From Marinobacterium sediminicola (GTDB lineage Bacteria; Pseudomonadota; Gammaproteobacteria; Pseudomonadales; Balneatricaceae), in contig NZ_CP092123.1 in the NCBI RefSeq assembly GCF_022343685.1, forward strand, positions 1,860,001-1,924,000: a stretch of DNA of 64,000 nucleotides, given 5' to 3'. The position numbers and the translations under genes were made by a program. The first letter of the stretch is position 1. Each line of letters opens with the position of its first letter. Shown here piece after piece: positions 58,801-64,000 of this stretch. The notes under the pieces were generated by a model that was not told the DNA's origin, did no database searches, and worked only from the letters and a program-made list of their open reading frames with translations.

Positions 58801-59562
58801 TCATCTGGCCAACAATATTGTGGCAACCCGCTCAAGGTCTTCAGGGGTATCAACACCGGCAGGCGGTGCCTCATCCGCTGCATCCACATGAATACCAACG
58901 CCATGCCAAAGCGCACGCAACTGCTCAAGACACTCGGTTTGCTCCAGCGGAGCCGGTGGCCAGCAAACAAAGTCATTCAGCATTTTGACCCGATAGGCAT
59001 ACATGCCTATATGCCGCTGCCAGGAAAATCCTTCAGGCATGACGTCCTGACTCTGCATAAAGGCGTCTCGCGGCCAGGGAATGGGAGCACGGCTGAAGTA
59101 AAGCGCCATACCCTGATGATCAGTCACCACCTTCACGACATTGGGGTTCAACAGTGCTTCAAGGGTTTCGATCGGCTCGGATAGCGTTGCGATACCGGCA
59201 GTAGGCATGGCCATCAGATTATGAGCAACCTGATTAATGATTCGCGGTGGAATCAGCGGCTCATCACCCTGAACATTCACCACGATATCATCGGCATAAA
59301 AGCCAAGCTTGTGCACCACTTCCTGTAAACGATCGGTTCCCGATGGGTGCTCAGCCGAAGTCATACACACCTCGGCACCAAACTCCAGCGCGACTTCAGC
59401 GATACGCTCATCGTCTGTTGCGATAATCACACGGGTAGCTTCACTCTCACATGCACGCTCATACACATGTTGCACCATGGGTTTTCCAGCCAGATCAGCC
59501 AGGGGCTTACCCGGAAAACGGCTGGAAGCATAGCGTGCAGGAATAACAACAGAGAAACTCAT
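58801..59562 (-). CDS. kdsB: 3-deoxy-manno-octulosonate cytidylyltransferase KdsB
   Basis: 253 aa. Activates Kdo with CTP for lipopolysaccharide inner core. [17 protein letters not shown] nucleotide-binding loop, [10 protein letters not shown] and the C-terminal [20 protein letters not shown] are typical. 4 nt after trm112, in the conserved lpxK-trm112-kdsB order. Confidence 0.96.
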   Translation of the reverse strand: MSFSVVIPARYASSRFPGKPLADLAGKPMVQHVYERACESEATRVIIATDDERIAEVALEFGAEVCMTSAEHPSGTDRLQEVVHKLGFYADDIVVNVQGDEPLIPPRIINQVAHNLMAMPTAGIATLSEPIETLEALLNPNVVKVVTDHQGMALYFSRAPIPWPRDAFMQSQDVMPEGFSWQRHIGMYAYRVKMLNDFVCWPPAPLEQTECLEQLRALWHGVGIHVDAADEAPPAGVDTPEDLERVATILLAR

Positions 59563-59566
59563 GGGA

Positions 59567-59758
59567 TTACTGACTCTCCTTCAAGCGTTCTTCCGACGTC
59601 AGAGTACGTGCTTCTGACTCCAACATCACAGGAATATCGTCGCGTATTGGATAAGCCAGGCCACTTGCACGGCAGATCAGCTCATTCTTTTCTTTGTTCC
59701 ACTCCAGCGGCGCCTTGGAAACGGGACATACCAGAATATCAAGCAATTTAGGATCCAT
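59567..59758 (-). CDS. Trm112 family protein (YcaR)
   Basis: 63 aa, [20 protein letters not shown] start and a terminal acidic helix, as in E. coli YcaR. Only one Cys of a zinc pair is seen near the start and one in LICRAS, so zinc binding is doubtful. Archaeal and eukaryotic Trm112 activate methyltransferases; the bacterial role is not settled. It starts inside the end of lpxK (11-nt overlap). Confidence 0.92.
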   Translation of the reverse strand: MDPKLLDILVCPVSKAPLEWNKEKNELICRASGLAYPIRDDIPVMLESEARTLTSEERLKESQ

Positions 59759-60776
59759 TACGTTGTCCTGTCTGTTGCGCTGGCACGTGCGCCAGACGCT
59801 TTAAGAATTGTGTTCGAAACTGTGTATTCAACTGCGCATCAACTCGAAGTGCCCAGCAACCCTGCTTGGCGAAGTCTCGGCACTTCACCGCATCCTTTTC
59901 CGTCATGATAATAGGCAATGGCGAGTCGAAGTCGAGCATTTCAGGCGTTATTTCGGCGTGATCGGCCAAGGGATGCTCAATCGGCTCGAACCCCAACGCC
60001 CTCAGCGTATCGAAGAAACGCGCAGGATTACCGATACCGGCAACAGCATGCACCTTACGTCCCTGGGACCAATGCTCAATACTGATACTTGAACCTGATA
60101 CCAGAGAAGTCAGCATTGTAGGTGCGAGCTGCATGCTGACAGGTGGATTTTCCAGCTTTGGCAGACCTGAACAACCCTCAGCGCCATTAATGACGACCCA
60201 ATCGACCAGTGAAAGCCGTTCAGGGGGTTCTCTCAGCGGCCCCTCGGGCAGGCAACGCCCATTACCCAAACCACGCACGCCATCAACAACAGCAATTTCC
60301 AGATCACGCGCCAACGCATAATGCTGGAGACCATCATCACTGATGATCACATTACAGTCATGACTGGACAGGAGTCGCTGGGCCGCTCGCGGGCGATTCG
60401 GATCAATGATCAGGGGCACCCCGGTTCGCTGCACAATCAGGCAAGGCTCATCCCCACCTTCCGTCGGCCGAGTCTCATGCGTTACCAATGCAGGGTAAGA
60501 CGGAGGCTTGGCGCCATAGCCGCGACTGATAACCCCCGGCCTATAGCCCTCTTCTCTGAGCATTTCGATCAAGGCAATAACCAGCGGTGTCTTTCCAGTG
60601 CCGCCAACACTGATATTGCCGACAATGATAACCGGGGCTGGTATTCCTGCTTTCAATGCCCCCAGACGTCTCTGCTTGCCCAGCCTTCGCAAAACCAGCA
60701 GGCGAAAGAGCGAAGAGATTGGCCGCAATCCCTTCAGCCAGGTTGCGGATGAATACCAGGACTTCTCAAGTGACAT
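59748..60776 (-). CDS. lpxK: Tetraacyldisaccharide 4'-kinase LpxK
   Basis: 342 aa. Phosphorylates the lipid A precursor at the 4' position. Membrane-associated N-terminal helix ([17 protein letters not shown]), Walker [11 protein letters not shown], and [22 protein letters not shown] split over 140-160 with catalytic Asp/His. Its ATG overlaps the exbD stop by one base (TGATG), and trm112 begins before it ends. In E. coli msbA precedes lpxK; here an ExbB/ExbD pair does. Confidence 0.95.
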   Translation of the reverse strand: MSLEKSWYSSATWLKGLRPISSLFRLLVLRRLGKQRRLGALKAGIPAPVIIVGNISVGGTGKTPLVIALIEMLREEGYRPGVISRGYGAKPPSYPALVTHETRPTEGGDEPCLIVQRTGVPLIIDPNRPRAAQRLLSSHDCNVIISDDGLQHYALARDLEIAVVDGVRGLGNGRCLPEGPLREPPERLSLVDWVVINGAEGCSGLPKLENPPVSMQLAPTMLTSLVSGSSISIEHWSQGRKVHAVAGIGNPARFFDTLRALGFEPIEHPLADHAEITPEMLDFDSPLPIIMTEKDAVKCRDFAKQGCWALRVDAQLNTQFRTQFLKRLAHVPAQQTGQRNGS

Positions 60777-61198
60777 CAGTCGTCGGATTTCCGCGTTGCA
60801 ATACTCAGACCGGAAAAGCCCAGCTGGCCCGCCACATCCATAACCGTCACAACAGACTGATGTCGAGCGTTGGCATCAGCGGTAATAATAAAGGGCAAAT
60901 CACGTTCATCACCCACGAGCTTGATGACAGCCCTTTTGAGGGTCAGGGCATCACTGGTCACCAATGGCTGCCCATTGACGGAATATTGTCCTTCCGCCCC
61001 CACAACAACATCTACAGACTCAAGCTCAGGCGTGGTTTGATCCGACTCAGTCGCGGCTTCAGGCAAACTGATGCTTAGATGTGATTCTCGCGTAAAGGTG
61101 GTCGTAATCATGAAAAAGATCAGCAACAGGAACACCACGTCGATCAGTGGGGTCAGGTTGATACTGATCTCTTCACGCCGCTGACGTTGAAATTTCAC
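60776..61198 (-). CDS. exbD: ExbD/TolR-family protein
   Basis: 140 aa with one membrane helix (INLTPLIDVVFLLLIFFMITTTF) carrying the proton-path Asp (LIDVV) and a periplasmic C-terminal domain. Partner of the ExbB-like protein in a proton-driven motor that energises an outer-membrane or periplasmic process; the energised partner (TonB or other) is not here. Start is the GTG at 61198, 5 nt after GGAGG, giving MKFQRQRREE; longer starts at 61240 are possible but less typical. Confidence 0.92.
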   Translation of the reverse strand: MKFQRQRREEISINLTPLIDVVFLLLIFFMITTTFTRESHLSISLPEAATESDQTTPELESVDVVVGAEGQYSVNGQPLVTSDALTLKRAVIKLVGDERDLPFIITADANARHQSVVTVMDVAGQLGFSGLSIATRKSDD

Positions 61199-61211
61199 CG
61201 CCACCTCCGGA

Positions 61212-61832
61212 TTAGTGGATATCAACTTCACGGTCACCATGGATGGCTTCGACCAGTTTGATCGACTCCTGCTCCATGGTCAGCACCAGACTGTCGATAC
61301 GGCGCTGGAAATAACGATGCATCACCAGGGCGGGGATTGCGACTGAAAGCCCTGCGGCTGTCGTGATCAATGCCTCTGAAATACCACCGGCCAAAATGCT
61401 CGCATTCCCGGTTCCCTGGATCATGATCTCCATAAATACCTTGATCATGCCGATAACAGTCCCCAAAAGCCCCAGCAATGGGGTGATGGCAGCAATAGTT
61501 CCGAGCGGGTTCAGGAATCGCTCAAGATCATGCACCACATGAGAGGCTTCCTCCTGAATACTTTCCTTCATAATTTCGCGGCCATGGCGAGAGTTGTTCA
61601 GTCCGGAAACGATAATCCGTCCAAGAGGGCTTCCGGCCCGAATGGCCCCCATGCGCTCGGCTGTCATATGACCGCTGCGTGTTAGCTCCCATACTTCAGC
61701 CAAGAGTCCAGATGGTGTGATCAGCTGAGGACGGAGCACCAGCAAACGGTTAGCGCAGATTGCTAGCGCAACAATGGAGCAGGCCACGATAGGCAGCATC
61801 AACCAGCCACCTGCAACAATAATCTCAAACAC
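61212..61832 (-). CDS. exbB: ExbB/TolQ/MotA-family proton channel protein
   Basis: 206 aa with three membrane helices (about 8-28, 110-135, 150-175), the last with TTAAGLSVAIPALVMHRYF and channel residues of the family (LLGLLGTVIGMIKVF). Start is a GTG at 61832 preceded by a near-perfect AGGAGGTGA at 8 nt, giving MFEIIVAGGW; the ATG at 61862 adds ten residues with no ribosome box. Pairs with the ExbD-like gene 13 nt on. Conserved position between comEC and lpxK in Pseudomonas. Confidence 0.93.
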   Translation of the reverse strand: MFEIIVAGGWLMLPIVACSIVALAICANRLLVLRPQLITPSGLLAEVWELTRSGHMTAERMGAIRAGSPLGRIIVSGLNNSRHGREIMKESIQEEASHVVHDLERFLNPLGTIAAITPLLGLLGTVIGMIKVFMEIMIQGTGNASILAGGISEALITTAAGLSVAIPALVMHRYFQRRIDSLVLTMEQESIKLVEAIHGDREVDIH

Positions 61833-61894
61833 CTTAAACTCACCTCCTGTTAGTGGGTTCACTTTATCACAGCATCCTTACCGGGAGTAAGGCG

Positions 61895-64000
61895 TTAACC
61901 GGCTGTCCAATAACGCTTTTCCTGCTCTCGGAGTGCCTGAGTGGAGCAGTGTTCCATATCGGCAACCATTTCAATTGCTCCGGCATTGGCCGTCACCATC
62001 CACGGAATATCACGCGCCTCCAGTTTTGCGATCACCTCTTTATGGGGGTGGCCAAAACGGTTGTATTTACCCGCACTTATCAATACCCATTCAGGGGCAA
62101 GCAAATCCAGTATTGCCCCTGTGGTCGAATCACGGCTGCCATGATGACCTGCAACCAACCAGGTAACAGGGGCATGATGACCGCCGGATAAAAGCTTATA
62201 TTCGCCACTCATATCCAGATCCCCCGTGATCAACAGGCTGCAGGTTCCATTTTCAACACGCAGAATGCAGGAACGGTTATTGCTGCTAAGTCCTTCAGAC
62301 TTATCGTAGGCACGCAGAAAACCGAAGCTGACACCCCCCAGTTGCCATTGCTGATCGGAACAGTCCATTGCTCCAGGGGTCAGTTCGGGCTCACCGGCAT
62401 AGACCATCGAATAGCTGAAATACTGTCTCACGACCTCATAACCGCCGGCATGATCACTGTCACCATGACTGACAATAAGTGCCTGGAGGGCACGTATTCC
62501 CCTGTCAACCAGCATCGGTTGAACCGCATATCCAAAAGCCGCACCACCTGATGAGTAACCTGGACCGGTATCATACAACACAGCTCCACCTGCAGTTTCA
62601 ACCAACACGGCCTGCCCCTGCCCCACATCAAACAGCCAGGCTCGAAAATGACCCTCAGATGGCTTCGCTGCTTGCACGGATAGCAACGGTACGAGCAGAG
62701 GCACTACCAACATACGGTATAAAAGCGGTATTGGAAGCAAAAGCAGCAGCACCGCCACTCCGCCAATGATCAGCACAACACCGCCAGGTGCAGCGACTTG
62801 AGCATGTAGCCCCAATACATCCCCACACCAGAACAGCAACTGCCAAAGCACCTCAACCACACGCTCTATACCCGCGGTCAGCCCAGTATCAATCCAGGGC
62901 AATAACAGCACCACCGGCAACGACCAGATGACAAGGGTCAGCATCGGAACCGCGACAAGGTTGACCGGTATCGATAGCAGACTGAACTGATTAAAGACAC
63001 TGGCCATCAAGGGCAACATACCGACAAACAGCATCAATTGAAGCCTGGCGCCTAGCTCAACATGACTCCAGGGACGAGGTAGTTCTGAATCACCTTGCAT
63101 CAACAGGATTAACGCCACCGCCCCAAATGAAAGCCAAAGGCCTGCTTCAAGAACAGCCAGCGGATGCAGGCTGACAATCACGACCAAAGCCAATTTCCAC
63201 CTTTCCCACCCCGACAAGGGCCGAAGCATCCAACCGGCGATCACAAAAACAGCCAGCATCAACCAGGCACGCTGAACAGGTATCCCCCAACCCGATAGCC
63301 ATGCATAGCTGCCGGCAATCAGCAAGGCTGTCGCTGATGGAAACATGTACCAGCCAACATGGCGCCAGCCAAGCAACAATGTCGGCAGTTGCAAGAGCCG
63401 TCCCAGCCCCCAGCCCAGTGCGGCCACCACAGCCACATGCAAACCACTGACGACAAAGAGGTGAGCCGTTCCAGTAACCTGTAGAATCCGCCATTGATCG
63501 GGAGAGATCTGACTGCGATCCCCCAGTACAAGCGCCCTGAACATCACTGCGCTGGCTGCCGGGAAAGCATCCTCAAAATATGAGGCAAGTCTTTGCCTAA
63601 GATTCCCAAGCCCCGGCTTTACACTTAAATGAGACCTGATCTCCTTTATGTAACCTCGGGCATCAATTCCATTGGCAAGGTAATAGCGTTCAAGATCAAA
63701 CGCGGAAGGGTTGCGCAAACCACCCGGCGACTTCAAGCGGATAAGCATTTCAAGCTCATCCCCCTCGTACAAGGTGTATTCCTGCCCATAGTAGGTTGCA
63801 CGAATAAGTCTGAGAGATTTCACTTCTGAAGCCAGCTCAGCGGAATTAATTGGCTTCAACAGCAGTACATAACGCCCATTTTGATAGCGGGGCAAGTCGA
63901 CAATTTCTGCTGTAAAAACATAATCGCTTGGGGAGTGCTCAAAACGATGCGCAAGTTGCCAATGACCGTACAAGGTCGCAACCAGCAGCCCCATCACGAA
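61895..64000 (-). CDS. comEC: ComEC/Rec2 DNA-uptake channel protein (5' end outside window)
   Basis: At least 700 residues, open to the window edge; typical members are ~750-800, so the first part of the protein is missing. Order: OB-like DUF4131 domain (~20-130), the competence membrane domain (VMFRALVLGDRS; TGTAHLFVVSGLHVAVVAAL; several helices to ~480), and a C-terminal beta-lactamase-fold domain with metal motif SHGDSDHAGG, DTGPG and AGHHGSRDST. It carries one DNA strand across the inner membrane in transformation; the nuclease-like domain appears intact by motif. No other competence genes are in view. 62 nt before the exbB start. Confidence 0.94.
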   Translation of the reverse strand, partial: FVMGLLVATLYGHWQLAHRFEHSPSDYVFTAEIVDLPRYQNGRYVLLLKPINSAELASEVKSLRLIRATYYGQEYTLYEGDELEMLIRLKSPGGLRNPSAFDLERYYLANGIDARGYIKEIRSHLSVKPGLGNLRQRLASYFEDAFPAASAVMFRALVLGDRSQISPDQWRILQVTGTAHLFVVSGLHVAVVAALGWGLGRLLQLPTLLLGWRHVGWYMFPSATALLIAGSYAWLSGWGIPVQRAWLMLAVFVIAGWMLRPLSGWERWKLALVVIVSLHPLAVLEAGLWLSFGAVALILLMQGDSELPRPWSHVELGARLQLMLFVGMLPLMASVFNQFSLLSIPVNLVAVPMLTLVIWSLPVVLLLPWIDTGLTAGIERVVEVLWQLLFWCGDVLGLHAQVAAPGGVVLIIGGVAVLLLLLPIPLLYRMLVVPLLVPLLSVQAAKPSEGHFRAWLFDVGQGQAVLVETAGGAVLYDTGPGYSSGGAAFGYAVQPMLVDRGIRALQALIVSHGDSDHAGGYEVVRQYFSYSMVYAGEPELTPGAMDCSDQQWQLGGVSFGFLRAYDKSEGLSSNNRSCILRVENGTCSLLITGDLDMSGEYKLLSGGHHAPVTWLVAGHHGSRDSTTGAILDLLAPEWVLISAGKYNRFGHPHKEVIAKLEARDIPWMVTANAGAIEMVADMEHCSTQALREQEKRYWTAG

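Overview
This 64 kb window is ordinary chromosomal DNA of a gammaproteobacterium. It has moderately GC-rich coding sequence and no rRNA, tRNA, prophage, transposase or CRISPR array that I can see. The protein types point to a marine Oceanospirillales/Pseudomonadales-like lineage such as the Oceanospirillaceae. Clues are the block comEC-exbB-exbD-lpxK-trm112-kdsB-ptp-murB facing rne and rluC (the Pseudomonas arrangement), cysB next to thrH, an AcnD/PrpF methylcitrate operon under a GntR regulator, and PpsA/PpsR closest to the Pseudomonas forms. The genus is inference.

Layout. 1-7.7 kb: the 3' end of katG; a leftward group ylqF, a Lys-rich small protein, a BaiN/YhiN-type flavoprotein and an OsmC-YcaO fusion; an EAL-HDOD signalling protein; rraA. 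7.7-15.8 kb: a YdiJ-type FAD/Fe-S dehydrogenase divergent from a LysR gene, then a DCC thiol protein, a YbaK-type deacylase, a secreted Sel1 protein, and a LysR/nitronate monooxygenase divergent pair. 15.8-19.1 kb: a five-gene leftward redox-signalling operon (PepSY, cytochrome b561, PepSY, OmpR-type regulator, histidine kinase). 19-28.6 kb: cvfB, a small basic protein, nfsB, groESL with a heat-shock promoter, an unknown 195-residue protein, ppsA/ppsR, a DOPA-dioxygenase-family protein and efpL. 28.6-34.2 kb: paaX, DUF2889 and paaY without the paa catabolic genes, a possible small RNA or leader, an isochorismatase-family hydrolase and aacS behind a perfect 34-bp palindrome. 34.2-39 kb: dsbD, DAHP synthase and a CHASE-GGDEF protein. 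39-46 kb: the methylcitrate operon gntR-prpB-prpC-acnD-prpF. 46-53.6 kb: an alpha/beta hydrolase, pabB, an M23 peptidase, thrH, cysB, a coiled-coil protein and rluC. 53.6-64 kb: rne with a long structured leader, then the leftward envelope operon comEC to murB.

How the parts connect. Propionyl-CoA oxidation (prp operon) yields pyruvate, which PpsA, controlled by PpsR, turns into PEP. The same 12-bp palindrome ATTGTCGACAAT lies upstream of ppsR and just downstream of the prp promoter, so one GntR regulator may link the two. RraA is an inhibitor of RNase E, and both are encoded here. Several starts are non-ATG codons (TTG or GTG) fixed by good ribosome binding sites. I found no convincing wholly new multi-gene system. 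The best leads are regulatory: a hairpin that buries the ribosome binding site of the first PepSY gene, the shared GntR operator, the candidate RNA at about 31.4 kb and the aacS palindrome.
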